Shown one piece after another: positions 19,848 through 27,972 of a stretch of DNA of 64,000 bases. Position 1 is the stretch's first letter; every line of letters begins with the position of its first letter. A model generated the notes under the pieces. That model was not told the origin of the DNA. It did not search any database and saw only the letters and a program-made list of their open reading frames with translations. The translations under genes were made by a program, and so were the position numbers. This stretch comes from an uncultured Oscillospiraceae bacterium (lineage in GTDB: Bacteria > Bacillota > Clostridia > Oscillospirales > Acutalibacteraceae), in the NCBI GenBank assembly GCA_959601025.1, contig CAUGOD010000005.1, positions 45,058-109,057 of the forward strand, read 5' to 3'.

Positions 19848-20516
19848 TCAAATGGTTTTATCCAGCGAGGGAACCAGAATCAGCCGGCGCTGATAATCCT
19901 GCGCCACCGAAAATTGCAGCTCCGGCGAATGGAGATGCCGGATCGTCCACTCCTCCGGCGATTGGATAAGAAACTCCCCCACCGGGCCATGCGCAGCATC
20001 CCCCGGCGTCATGAAGCACATCGGCACGCATATCGCCGGCTTCAGCAGTCGGATGGTTTCCCATGCCTGCTCCGGCGTCAATACGTCGCCTCCGCCGACA
20101 GGGATCAGGAGAATAGTCGGGTTCATCAATGATGCCGCTTGTTCCCGCGGCACATGCCCCAGCCTTCCCAGATGGACCAGCGTGACTCCGGCATCCTCCA
20201 AGCCCTCCGAACGACCGATATGCACGGTGTTGCTGCCGCGCAGCGCTCCTCCTGCATCGTCGCCATAGGTCAGGACCCGATGAATCTGAATCTGACGGTC
20301 ACCGGCCGGTCGATCAAGAGGAAGGATACTCGCGCCGGAAGTCTCCCCACCGCTTTGTGCAGGAGACTGACTATGCAGCACCTCATGTGCCCGGAGAGAC
20401 AGCCTTCGCCCCGAACCCTCCCCGGCCGCAGTATGGGGGTCGATGACATAACTCCATCCGTGGTACTGAAAGGAAAAGCAGGAACCGCCGTACCAGTGCA
20501 TCAGCAGCTGTCCCAT
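19848..20516 (-). CDS. MBL-fold (YtkL/UPF0173-like) protein lacking metal ligands
   Basis: 222 residues from ATG 20516, with GAGG nine bases upstream. The fold signature is clear: MHWYGGSCFSFQYHGWSYVIDPH at the N-terminus, the GLEDAGVTLVHLGRLGH segment, and ILLIPVGGGDVLTPEQAWETIRLLKPAICVPM near the end, which follow the UPF0173/YtkL pattern. However, the HxHxDH region is replaced by SLRAHEVLHSQSP, and the final His of the usual VIPMHY is Cys (CVPMCF). It is therefore probably not a normal di-zinc hydrolase. Family membership is fairly sure; function unknown. Confidence 0.72.
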   Translation of the reverse strand: MGQLLMHWYGGSCFSFQYHGWSYVIDPHTAAGEGSGRRLSLRAHEVLHSQSPAQSGGETSGASILPLDRPAGDRQIQIHRVLTYGDDAGGALRGSNTVHIGRSEGLEDAGVTLVHLGRLGHVPREQAASLMNPTILLIPVGGGDVLTPEQAWETIRLLKPAICVPMCFMTPGDAAHGPVGEFLIQSPEEWTIRHLHSPELQFSVAQDYQRRLILVPSLDKTI

Positions 20517-20645
20517 AGATACCGACCTCTTCTTTTTATCATTTTTATGGGCGTCCCCTTGCAGCGTCGCCTGCCGAAACCGAAAGGGTATCTTTCCCTC
20601 TGACGACATTATAGCATTGTCGACCGTGTTCGGCAAGCGCTTCTG

Positions 20646-21776
20646 CTATCCTCGAAAATACATATATAACTGACATTTCAGCATACCGTTATAGAGCTTC
20701 CGCCGCTTGTCCGCCGGCCGGCCGAAAAGCGCTTCGAAATCCTCGTGCGGGCTGATAATATAATAACTCCATCCCCGGCGGGGAGCAAAGACCTTCCCCA
20801 TTTCCCGGTACATCTGTTCCGCCGCCTGTACGTCAAGCAAACGCTCCCCATAAGGCGGATTACAGAGAACCACACCGCTTTCCCCTTCCGGACGAAAGCG
20901 GCGCAGATCAGCCCGAACCGCTGTGATGCGGTCGCCTATACCAGCTTTCCGCGCGTTTTCCCGGGTAAGGGCCGCCATTTCTTCCTCCAGATCGCCGCCC
21001 CATGCCTTCAGCGTACTGTCCCGACGTTCCATTTCCCGGGCGCGGGTTCGCTCGGCCTTCCAGACGTCCGGCGGAGCCTGCCGCCAGGAAGCGGCCGTAA
21101 AATCCCTGCGGATACCGGGAGCGATCCGCAGGGCGGAAAGCGCCGCTTCGATCAAAAGGGTCCCGGAGCCGCAGCAGGGATCGAACACACGCTGCGCATG
21201 GCGCGCCCGCGCCAGATCCACAATCGCCGCCGCCAGCGTTTCCTTGATCGGCGCGCCGCCGGCGTTGGCGCGATATCCCCGCTTATGGAGGCCCGGGCCG
21301 CTGGTGTCGATCAGCAGCATCGCCTCATCCTTCATCAGGGAAAACTGCACCTGATACAACGCGCCGGTTTCCTCAAACCAGGAAACATGATAGCGGCTTT
21401 TTAACCGTTCCACGATCGCCTTTTTAATAATGGACTGACAATCCGGAATGCTGTGAAGGGCGGAATTCAGCGACCATCCTTTTACCGGGAAGCGATCGCT
21501 TCGTCCAATCCAGCGCTCCCACGGCAGGGCGCGGACGCCCTCGAACAGCTCGTCGAAGGTGCGGGCGGGAAACTGTCCGACCAACACCTGAATCCGTTCC
21601 GCATAGCGGGAACCGATATTAGCGCGCGCCAGAATTTCCGGTCCTCCGGAAAACAGCACGCGTCCATTTTGGGCCTGCACGTTCTGCGCGTCCATCCGGC
21701 GAAGCTCGTCCGCCAGAATCCCTTCAATTCCGAACAGACAGGGCGCGCAGTAATTCATCGGTTCGATGAAGATCAT
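20646..21776 (-). CDS. THUMP-domain RlmL/YpsC-like RNA methyltransferase
   Basis: 376 residues. N-terminal ferredoxin-like/THUMP region (about 10-160: YCAPCLFGIEGILADELRRM) and a C-terminal SAM-dependent domain with the SAM-binding VFDPCCGSGTLLIEAAL and the catalytic NPPYGERL (NPPY) motif for N2-guanine or N6-adenine methylation. The family modifies 23S rRNA; the Firmicutes member YpsC is of this type. The start is uncertain: ATG 21776 has a GG-rich site that is too near, while ATG 21758 (MNYCAPC) matches family N-termini better. Confidence 0.9.
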   Translation of the reverse strand: MIFIEPMNYCAPCLFGIEGILADELRRMDAQNVQAQNGRVLFSGGPEILARANIGSRYAERIQVLVGQFPARTFDELFEGVRALPWERWIGRSDRFPVKGWSLNSALHSIPDCQSIIKKAIVERLKSRYHVSWFEETGALYQVQFSLMKDEAMLLIDTSGPGLHKRGYRANAGGAPIKETLAAAIVDLARARHAQRVFDPCCGSGTLLIEAALSALRIAPGIRRDFTAASWRQAPPDVWKAERTRAREMERRDSTLKAWGGDLEEEMAALTRENARKAGIGDRITAVRADLRRFRPEGESGVVLCNPPYGERLLDVQAAEQMYREMGKVFAPRRGWSYYIISPHEDFEALFGRPADKRRKLYNGMLKCQLYMYFRG

Positions 21777-21791
21777 CCTTTCTTTCTACGG

Positions 21792-22847
21792 TTACTCCAT
21801 TTTCCAATCGCCGTCTTTGCAGCTGAAGGTGAACGTCTCCGAAAGCAGCGTTCCGTCTAATCGGAGAAGGAACACAGTAAAGACCATCTTCTTTTCCCCG
21901 ATATATGAATACTCGCCGATCCAAAGTGCAGCTTCCCCCGCGCTTTCCAAGGGTTCGCCGCCCGACGTATACAACGACGTTTTTCGTTCGTCGTTTATCT
22001 GCGTCGCTCTGGTTTTCAAGTGTTCTGTCAGGGCGGTCCGTTCCTCCTGATCGATGTGGACCAGGCGCTCGGTGTCAATCCAGAGGATACCCGGTTTTTC
22101 CGTTTTATCCAGCAGGTGGTCAAAGGCCTGCTCATATACCGCAAGCCGTCCCCCATCCAGAGGCAGCGGCTCGGTCAAAGACTGCGAAAGATTATAATTG
22201 CCCGCAATTTCCTCCAGAAGCTGTTCGCCGCTCATGCCAACGGTATCGGTATCCCGCTTGAACAGGATATAAAAGGGCCGTCCGTCGTATTGATAGAGAT
22301 AGGCCCGTTCGATTCCTACCACTGCCGTCTCCATGGTGGGGCCGAAGCTATCCAGCAGCTCCCGGTATGTCATGTCCGGACGGACGGCGAGGATCGTCTC
22401 CCTGTCCACGCTGCCAGTGTGCTCTGTCTCGGAAACGAGCCGTCCATAGAGCAGCCGGATTGTTTCTTCATTGTCTTTATCCAGCGTATACTCCTGTCCG
22501 TTCAGCCGCATCCGGTCGTCCCAGCATTCCCCGAACAGAAAATCCCCATACATGGTAGACATCCGGAAGCTAATCCCTTTCCCGTTGCTATCGCCGGTTT
22601 CTCTTCGCTGCATGGACTCGAACAGCGTTGTGACGGAGCTGATAATGGAAGGATCGCGGCTGAATACCGTTTTTCCGGTTTCGTTATCCGTCGCATACAT
22701 CACCAGTGGATTGAGCTGGTTAACATCCATTCCGAAGCTGTTTTCTTTTTTCTCCTTAGCGAAACCGGTGCAGCCCACTGAAAGAAAACAAAACAGGAGG
22801 GCAAGTGCCATGGAATGGACGCGTTTGTTTAAGGATATAGTCGGCAT
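21792..22847 (-). CDS. Putative lipoprotein of unknown function
   Basis: 351 residues from ATG 22847 (GTGGGG nine bases upstream). A type II signal peptide ends in LSVGC, after which the Cys would be lipidated. The mature part has no motif that I recognise: an N-terminal mixed region, a central segment with YRELLDSFGPTMETAVVGIERAYLYQYDGRPFYILF resembling small outer-fold repeats of lipoproteins, and a C-terminal beta-rich part with many aromatic residues. It ends 15 bases before the methyltransferase frame begins and could be co-transcribed with it. Confidence 0.75.
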   Translation of the reverse strand: MPTISLNKRVHSMALALLFCFLSVGCTGFAKEKKENSFGMDVNQLNPLVMYATDNETGKTVFSRDPSIISSVTTLFESMQRRETGDSNGKGISFRMSTMYGDFLFGECWDDRMRLNGQEYTLDKDNEETIRLLYGRLVSETEHTGSVDRETILAVRPDMTYRELLDSFGPTMETAVVGIERAYLYQYDGRPFYILFKRDTDTVGMSGEQLLEEIAGNYNLSQSLTEPLPLDGGRLAVYEQAFDHLLDKTEKPGILWIDTERLVHIDQEERTALTEHLKTRATQINDERKTSLYTSGGEPLESAGEAALWIGEYSYIGEKKMVFTVFLLRLDGTLLSETFTFSCKDGDWKME

Positions 22848-22911
22848 TGTTGAATTCCCCACCCGGCATTGACTATGTGTTTATCCGGCGGCAAACCGGA
22901 GCAATCCGGAA

Positions 22912-22936
22912 GGGCCGCGGCGGAATGCCGCGGCCC
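22912..22936 (-). terminator. GC-rich hairpin 3' of hpf
   Basis: Perfect 10-bp stem (22912-22921 with 22927-22936), 5-base loop, 19 bases past the hpf stop. The leftward tail is not T-rich, so efficiency is uncertain. Confidence 0.5.
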
Positions 22937-22954
22937 ATCCGAAGACGGATTTTA

Positions 22955-23476
22955 TTATTCGTTTTGTTGTAAAAGGCCGTAGTCGCCATCTCGGCGGCAG
23001 TAGACCACGTTGATCTCGCTGGTATCCATATTCCGGAACATATAAAACTGATGGCCCAGCATGTTCATCTGCAGGATCGCTTCCTCCACATCCATAGGCT
23101 TGACCGGAAACTTTTTGGAACGAACCACCCGGAACTCCGTCTCCTCGCTTTCCTCGTCCGGCAGGAAGTCGGCGAAGGCATCGTCCCGCAGACGTTTTTC
23201 CAGCCGGGTCTTGTTCCGGCGGATCTGACGGAAGAGAACATCCACCAGTTTATCCAAGACCTCGTTTGCTTCCTCGGCGGCGTCCTCCGCCCGGAAAAGC
23301 AGCCCGTTATGACGAATGGTTATCTCAACGCGCTGGAGGTTCCGCTCCTGAGTAACGGTGACCTCCGCGACCGCATCCGAGTCAAAGAACTTGTCCAGCT
23401 TCGACAGCTTTTTTTCCGTGCGTTCGGTGAATTTCGGGGTGATGGAAACTTTTCGTCCGGTGATGGTGGTTTTCAT
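22955..23476 (-). CDS. hpf: Ribosome hibernation promoting factor, long form
   Basis: Dimerises 70S ribosomes into 100S particles in stationary phase. 173 residues: an N-terminal S30AE/YfiA domain (MKTTITGRKVSITPKFTERTEKKLSKL, then VEITIRHNGLLFRAED) and the C-terminal dimerisation domain (VVRSKKFPVKPMDVEEAILQMNMLGHQFYMFRN) that defines the long form. GGGAG precedes ATG 23476. It has its own promoter with an extended -10 at 23527. Confidence 0.96.
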   Translation of the reverse strand: MKTTITGRKVSITPKFTERTEKKLSKLDKFFDSDAVAEVTVTQERNLQRVEITIRHNGLLFRAEDAAEEANEVLDKLVDVLFRQIRRNKTRLEKRLRDDAFADFLPDEESEETEFRVVRSKKFPVKPMDVEEAILQMNMLGHQFYMFRNMDTSEINVVYCRRDGDYGLLQQNE

Positions 23477-23526
23477 GCAATCAACTCCCTATCTTTTGTC
23501 CCTCACGGAAGGAACTTTCTACTGCT

Positions 23527-23555
23527 ATTATACCAAAAGAGGGAGGAAAATAAAA
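23527..23555 (-). promoter_or_regulatory. Probable hpf promoter
   Basis: Minus-strand TGGTATAAT, an extended -10 with hexamer at 23527-23532. The -35 is poor (TTTTAT at about 23550-23555), which is common with an extended -10. The leader is about 45 bases. Confidence 0.6.
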
Positions 23556-23603
23556 GACGTTTTTATGAACATTTTGTAACCTTGGTGATAATGACGCCGC
23601 GTC

Positions 23604-24446
23604 TTACAGTATGCGGGAGGCATGACGCGTTACATGGCATCCGACGTTCACAGCCACGGGCAGTCCGGCGATATGGGTGGGATAGGTCTCGATCGCTACT
23701 CCCAGCGCCGTGCACATTCCGCCGAAGCCCTGCGGGCCGATATCCAGCCCGTTGACCCGTTCCAGCGCTTCCGCCTCCATCTCCCGATAAAACGGATCGG
23801 CGTTTTCCCGGTTCAGGGACCGGCACAGCGCCTTTTTCGCCAACAGAGCGCACAGCTCAAAATCACCGCCGATACCCACGCCAAGGATCATGGGCGGGCA
23901 GGGATTGCTTCCTGCAGCGCGTGCGGACTCCACAATAAAGCCGAGGACGTCTTCCCTCCCGGCGGCGGGTGTAAACATCTTCAGGCGGCTCATGTTTTCG
24001 CTGCCGAAGCCTTTGGGGGCGACGGTCAGAGTCACGCCGTCCCCTTCCACCAGAATAGTATGCAGCACAGCGGGCGTATTATCCCCCGTATTCACCCGGC
24101 GGAGCGGATCCCCGACCACCGAGCAGCGAAGCTTTCCGTCCAGATAGCCCCGGGAAACGCCGCGGTTCACCGCGTCGCGCAGAAGGCCGCCGGTCAGGTG
24201 CACCTCCTGGCCGATCTCCGCAAACACAACCGCCATGCCGGTGTCCTGACACACCGGAAGCTCCAGCTCCGCCGCCGCCTCCATATTTCTGCGAAGGTCC
24301 CCCATGATCTCCCTCGCCAGCGGCTGGCATTCCTGCTGCTCTGCCGCGCAGACCGCGCCGCGCACATCGTCTGGCAGCCGGCGGTTGGCCTCGATGCAGA
24401 GCTCACACACGGCGTCTTCAATAACCTTGACCGAAAGTTCTCTCAT
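23604..24446 (-). CDS. Fumarate hydratase class I, alpha (N-terminal) subunit
   Basis: 280 residues, the full length of the separate alpha subunit (TtdA/FumA-N type) of oxygen-sensitive [4Fe-4S] hydro-lyases acting on fumarate or tartrate. Cluster cysteines are visible in LPVCQDTGM, SNPCPPMILGVGIGG and VNVGCHVTRH. The normal partner, the about 180-200-residue beta subunit, is not next to it on either side: hpf lies downstream and an amidohydrolase upstream. Fumarate versus tartrate specificity cannot be decided. It may be co-transcribed with the amidohydrolase across a 75-base pyrimidine-rich gap. Confidence 0.88.
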   Translation of the reverse strand: MRELSVKVIEDAVCELCIEANRRLPDDVRGAVCAAEQQECQPLAREIMGDLRRNMEAAAELELPVCQDTGMAVVFAEIGQEVHLTGGLLRDAVNRGVSRGYLDGKLRCSVVGDPLRRVNTGDNTPAVLHTILVEGDGVTLTVAPKGFGSENMSRLKMFTPAAGREDVLGFIVESARAAGSNPCPPMILGVGIGGDFELCALLAKKALCRSLNRENADPFYREMEAEALERVNGLDIGPQGFGGMCTALGVAIETYPTHIAGLPVAVNVGCHVTRHASRIL

Positions 24447-24521
24447 TTTCCGTAATCCACCCTATTACTCTATTTACCCTTTATCCATTTATCCTTTATC
24501 CTTACCCTATTCACTCTGCTT

Positions 24522-25709
24522 TTACAGCCCCTGTTGTCCTGTAAAGAGGACGGTCTTTCCCATGGCAAAAACAGCGACCGGCTTCGCCGCTACCGTTAAC
24601 GGATCGTTCCGGAACAGCACAAGATCGGCGTCCTTTCCCGGCGTGATGGAGCCTATCCGGTCGTCAAGCCCGCAGATTTTTGCCGGCACGATGGTCATCG
24701 CCTTCAGCGCTTCCTCATAGGGCAGCCCTTCCCTCGCCGCCAGACCGCCGCAGAGCGGCAGATACTGTTCCGGAATCACCGGATGGTCGGTGATCAGCGC
24801 GATCTCCACCCCTTCTTTTTGCAGGATAGCGGGGTTTGCCGGAGTCAGATCCCGCAGCTCCGGTTTCGAACGATCACAGAGCAGCGGTCCGCAGAGAATC
24901 CGGACATGCTCCGCCGCCATCAGGTCGGCCGCCAGGTGCGCCTGCGTCCCGTGGACGATCACATAATCCAGATCGAACTCCCTGGCAATCCGCTGGGCGG
25001 TAAAAATATCGTCCAGCCGGTGCGCATGAAAATGCACCGGCAGCTCACCTGTTATCACCGGGAGAAGCGCCTCGCATTTAGCGTCGAATTCCGGTTCGTC
25101 GGTATCCTCATCCCCCTGCGCGCGAAGCTTGTCCTGCCGGTACCGAACCGCCTGGGAAAGTTGTTCGCGGATGATCGCCGCCGTGGCCATCCGGGTTACC
25201 GGCGCCTGATTTTTCCCATGATAAGTGGTCTTGGGGTTTTCACCCAGCGCCATTTTCATGGCCACCGGCGCTTTGATCACCATATCCTCCATCCGCCGGC
25301 CATAGGTTTTCATGGCGCAGAGCTGACCGCCGATCGGATTGGCGCTTCCCGGACCGGTAATCACCGTGGTCACGCCGGCCTCCAGCGCCTCCCGGAAACA
25401 GCGGTCGAGAGGATTTACGGCGTCCACTGCCCGCAACTGCGGCGTGGAGGGGTCGGTGTCCTCATTCCCGTCATCCCCTTCAAAGCCAAGGCCATCCTCC
25501 CACATCCCCATATGGGTATGGGCGTCCACAAAACCGGGGAGCAACAGGCCGCCCTGCGCGTCCAGGATTTCTGCGCTCCCGTCACTCTCTTCGCTGCCGT
25601 AAACCGCCATTGGCCCCACAGTGCGAATACGTCCATTTTCCATCCGAACGTAGCCGTTTTCTATCTCCGGCCCGTCCATCGGAATGATTTTTGCGTTGAT
25701 AATATCCAT
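24522..25709 (-). CDS. Imidazolonepropionase-like metal-dependent amidohydrolase
   Basis: 395 residues of the amidohydrolase superfamily. Composite beta-sandwich at both ends, TIM barrel in the middle. Metal ligands are suggested by GFVDAHTHMG, a carboxylated-Lys candidate around KAPVAMKMALG, VHFHAHRLDD and the later His in VIVHGTQAH; the metal-site Asp is in ALITDHPVI. The C-terminal GSITPGKDADLVLF is the usual superfamily end. The close match is to the large set of Clostridia proteins annotated as amidohydrolase without a known substrate. ATG 25709 has AAGGGAGG upstream. Confidence 0.87.
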   Translation of the reverse strand: MDIINAKIIPMDGPEIENGYVRMENGRIRTVGPMAVYGSEESDGSAEILDAQGGLLLPGFVDAHTHMGMWEDGLGFEGDDGNEDTDPSTPQLRAVDAVNPLDRCFREALEAGVTTVITGPGSANPIGGQLCAMKTYGRRMEDMVIKAPVAMKMALGENPKTTYHGKNQAPVTRMATAAIIREQLSQAVRYRQDKLRAQGDEDTDEPEFDAKCEALLPVITGELPVHFHAHRLDDIFTAQRIAREFDLDYVIVHGTQAHLAADLMAAEHVRILCGPLLCDRSKPELRDLTPANPAILQKEGVEIALITDHPVIPEQYLPLCGGLAAREGLPYEEALKAMTIVPAKICGLDDRIGSITPGKDADLVLFRNDPLTVAAKPVAVFAMGKTVLFTGQQGL

Positions 25710-25751
25710 GAAGCAATGCGTTCCTCCCTTGAAGCCTAACCGGCCTCTGGT

Positions 25752-25783
25752 AAAACAAAAAACGGGGACGAAGCTACGCCCCG
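25752..25783 (-). terminator. Terminator of the yabP-yabQ-divIC-S1 operon
   Basis: On the minus strand a CGGGGCG/CG-T-CCCCG stem is followed by TTTTTTGTTTT (25752-25762 on the plus strand reads as A-rich). It lies 47 bases beyond the S1-domain gene. Confidence 0.75.
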
Positions 25784-25829
25784 CCCCCGATCCTGCTCTT
25801 CGTTAAATAACCGCAAAACCGGCTGTTTC

Positions 25830-26264
25830 CTAACGGGAACCGCCGCCGCGGCGTGAAAAGCCGCCGTGCTTGCCGTCCACCGAGCGCTTCAAATCCGACA
25901 TCTTTTCATCGCTCGCCTGCTTGAATTTGGACATCATGTCCTCAAAGCTGGCAGACTCGTTCCGACTGCTTTGCCATTCAAAGCCCCCGGGACGGCCGGG
26001 AGAAACCGGGCGGCGGCGTGCGGCAGTGGGTTCCACCGCTTTTTTCATCGACAAACTAACCTTGCCGTCTTCGCCGATGGCAAGAATCTTCACTTTTACC
26101 ATTTGGTTCTCCGAAACATAATCCCGGATTTCCTTGACATAGGTCGGAGCCACTTCGGAAATGTGAACCATGCCCGTTTTGCCGCCCGGCAGTTCCACAA
26201 ACGCCCCGAATTTCGTGATTCCCGTGACCTTACCCTCGACAATCGCTCCTACTTCCAACTGCAT
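25830..26264 (-). CDS. S1 RNA-binding domain protein, YabR/YugI-like
   Basis: 144 residues: one S1 domain (about 1-72, MQLEVGAIVEGKVTGITKFGAFVELPGGKTGMVHISEVA, ending KVSLSMKKA), then an Arg/Gly/Ser-rich tail finishing SRRGGGSR. In Bacillus a gene of this type (yabR) follows divIC exactly as here. The family is thought to act near the ribosome or on RNA degradation; no specific reaction is established. ATG 26264 follows a 47-base AT-rich gap after divIC. Confidence 0.88.
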   Translation of the reverse strand: MQLEVGAIVEGKVTGITKFGAFVELPGGKTGMVHISEVAPTYVKEIRDYVSENQMVKVKILAIGEDGKVSLSMKKAVEPTAARRRPVSPGRPGGFEWQSSRNESASFEDMMSKFKQASDEKMSDLKRSVDGKHGGFSRRGGGSR

Positions 26265-26311
26265 ACGCGCCTGTTTTCCCCCTAATTTGATCTGTTATTT
26301 TTCTATTTTCG

Positions 26312-26581
26312 CTATTTTTCTTTATAGATCGTCTCGCCCGGACGCGCCATTCCCTGTTCCCGCGCCTTTTGTTCGAGATAATACTCATAATTATCGCTTT
26401 GCTTCTGCAAATCGTCGTTTATCTTTTCATACTGGGAAATCTGATCGTCCAAAGCGGCAATCCGGTTCTTCCGTTCCGTGATTTCCATCTGGAGCTGAAC
26501 CAGCATAACAACGACATACACAGAAAAGGCAATCAGGGCGATTCGGAGGAAAATACTTTTTTTCATCCTTTTAGCGGCCAT
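26312..26581 (-). CDS. divIC: Septum formation initiator, DivIC/FtsB family
   Basis: 89 residues: short basic N-terminus, one TM helix (about 10-30), then a coiled coil (ITERKNRIAALDDQISQYEKINDDLQKQSDNYEYYLEQKAREQ) and a conserved ending with ARPGETIY. Partner of FtsL and DivIB at the division septum. It overlaps the yabQ 3' end by 11 bases and shows no clear ribosome binding site, so translational coupling is likely; ATG 26566 (MKKSIF) is the alternative start. Confidence 0.9.
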   Translation of the reverse strand: MAAKRMKKSIFLRIALIAFSVYVVVMLVQLQMEITERKNRIAALDDQISQYEKINDDLQKQSDNYEYYLEQKAREQGMARPGETIYKEK

Positions 26582-27152
26582 CAGCGTTTAGTTCCCTTTC
26601 CGTGGCAGCAAGCGGCGTTTTCTCCGGCAGAGCATTTTTCAGCGGAGCGTTCTTCCTGCCTTTTTTACGATTATACAATACAGAGGCCGCCCGTTTCAAG
26701 CCTTTTTTCAAAACTTGCCCGGCTTTTCTCCCGATTTTCCGAAAAAAAGCACCCGCAGCCTTCAGAGGGCGGCGGAAAAGACGGGCAACCCATCGAAACG
26801 GGAGAGAAAGAACGTGCCAGAAGGCGTTCCACATCCGCACGATTGCCGAAGTAACCGCTCCGGCAAAGCGCATCACAACCCTGCCGATCGTAAAATAATA
26901 TGCGGAAAAACCCAGCAGCTCGCCAAAGAAAAGATAAAAGCGAAGCCGTCCCTCCATCACGGCGAGGGAAAAAAGGAAGGTGAGCACGGCCGAGGTGAGA
27001 AAAAACAGAATATCCTGTACAAATATCCAGCGTTTTCCAGAGCGCATCACCAGACGGATCACCCGATACACGTCATAATACGCCCCCAGCAGGAAGCCCA
27101 TCCCGCAGGACAAAAACAGCTGCGTCAGCTGTTCCGATACCGTAATTTCCAC
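26571..27152 (-). CDS. yabQ: Spore cortex biosynthesis protein YabQ
   Basis: 193 residues. The N-terminal hydrophobic region contains the characteristic GFLLGAYYDVYRVIRLV segment, and there are about four TM helices in the first 110 residues. The C-terminal half is strongly basic (RRPLKAAGAFFRKIGRKAGQVLKKGLKRAASVLYNRKKGRKN). In Bacillus YabQ is a membrane protein of the outer forespore membrane needed for cortex formation. GTG 27152 with AAGGTG upstream; 12 bases after yabP. Confidence 0.9.
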   Translation of the reverse strand: MEITVSEQLTQLFLSCGMGFLLGAYYDVYRVIRLVMRSGKRWIFVQDILFFLTSAVLTFLFSLAVMEGRLRFYLFFGELLGFSAYYFTIGRVVMRFAGAVTSAIVRMWNAFWHVLSLPFRWVARLFRRPLKAAGAFFRKIGRKAGQVLKKGLKRAASVLYNRKKGRKNAPLKNALPEKTPLAATERELNADGR

Positions 27153-27164
27153 TGCCGCACCTTC

Positions 27165-27452
27165 TTACTTGAACAGGCGGCCGAAGAATCCTCCGGAACG
27201 GGACTGCACCTCAGTGTAGGTCATGGAATGAACCAGTCCCTCCAGTGTCAGATCGCCCGTTTCGATATTCAGGCGGTTGATATGCAGCCCTTCCCCTTTT
27301 ACTGTCAGCTCTCCCATATCGGTGTAGATGATTACCGTCATCTCGTCAAAGCTGTCCACATCGGACACGCCGGACACCGTCAGCGCACGGCGGTCCTCCA
27401 GTATCACATGATGCGGCATCTGTACCGCTGCCGTTCCCTTATTATCGGCCAT
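27165..27452 (-). CDS. yabP: Sporulation protein YabP
   Basis: 95 residues from ATG 27452 (AGGAG nine bases upstream). It has the YabP/YqfC pattern: HHVILEDRRALTVSGVSDVDSFDEMTVIIYTDMGELTVKGEGLHINRLNIETGDLTLEGLVHSMTY, beta-rich throughout. It is expressed in the mother cell in Bacillus. First gene of the yabP-yabQ-divIC-S1 operon and preceded by a candidate sigma-E promoter. Confidence 0.93.
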   Translation of the reverse strand: MADNKGTAAVQMPHHVILEDRRALTVSGVSDVDSFDEMTVIIYTDMGELTVKGEGLHINRLNIETGDLTLEGLVHSMTYTEVQSRSGGFFGRLFK

Positions 27453-27497
27453 CGCCAACCGCTCCTTCCCACAGATGCTTCGAGAACATTTACTCTA

Positions 27498-27526
27498 TTT
27501 CTATGAGAGAAAGGCGGACAATATGC
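27498..27526 (-). promoter_or_regulatory. Candidate sigma-E promoter of yabP
   Basis: Minus strand GCATATT (27520-27526), 14-base spacer, CATAGAAA (27498-27505), close to the Bacillus sigma-E consensus GCATATT-N13-15-CATACAnT. It ends 45 bases upstream of the yabP ATG. Mother-cell expression of yabP is established in Bacillus, which supports the reading. Confidence 0.7.
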
Positions 27527-27556
27527 GCCGTTTCCGACGGCTGTTCTCAATGCAGG

Positions 27557-27579
27557 AAAAGGGGGCGGTGTCCCCGCCC
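27557..27579 (-). terminator. Probable rqcP terminator
   Basis: Stem GGGCGG/CCGCCC (27563-27568 with 27574-27579) followed on the minus strand by CCTTTTCC. It separates rqcP from the yabP promoter. Confidence 0.5.
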
Positions 27580-27632
27580 GCATTTCGCGTCGTACAGAGG
27601 CAAAACCATGCGTTTCCCGTTTGTCTGCGTCC

Positions 27633-27875
27633 CTATGAAAGAAGGCGATAAAGCAGCGCCGCGTCATTTTTGGCGGCGTACTCCTGTACGGAAACCACTT
27701 CCGCCCGGATAACACGCGCACCTAGGGCAATCTCCAGCACGTCGCCCTCTTTTACGTCGTAGGACGCGCGGGCCGGCTTACCGTTTACCAACACCTTTCC
27801 AGCGTCGCAGGCCTCGTTCGCCACCGTGCGCCGCTTAATCAGGCGGGACACCTTCAGGTATTTATCCAGTCGCAT
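27633..27875 (-). CDS. rqcP: S4-domain RNA-binding protein RqcP (YabO)
   Basis: 80 residues: an S4 RNA-binding fold (MRLDKYLKVSRLIKRRTVANEACDAGKVLVNGKPARASYDVKEGDVLEI) covering nearly the whole protein. In Bacillus it works with RqcH on stalled 50S subunits in alanine tailing. ATG 27875 is chosen since GGAGG lies seven bases upstream; ATG 27881 is too close. Its position between mazG and yabP is as in Bacillus, except for the inserted HU gene. Confidence 0.93.
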   Translation of the reverse strand: MRLDKYLKVSRLIKRRTVANEACDAGKVLVNGKPARASYDVKEGDVLEIALGARVIRAEVVSVQEYAAKNDAALLYRLLS

Positions 27876-27920
27876 AACCATTCCTCCTTTCCGCTTGTTA
27901 CCACGCCGCTCGTTTCCATA

Positions 27921-27955
27921 CAAAACAGGAAGCCGTCCGGACCGGACGGCTTCCT
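27921..27955 (-). terminator. Terminator of the HU gene
   Basis: Nearly perfect 29-base palindrome (arms 27927-27940 and 27942-27955) followed on the minus strand by GTTTTG, 17 bases past the HU stop. Confidence 0.75.
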
Positions 27956-27972
27956 AAAAAACAATGCGCCGA

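Noticed and set aside
24447..24521. Repeated TTTATCC/TTACCC units before the fumarase gene
   Set aside because: Short pyrimidine-rich low-complexity stretch without regular period; not a CRISPR array or a known repeat.
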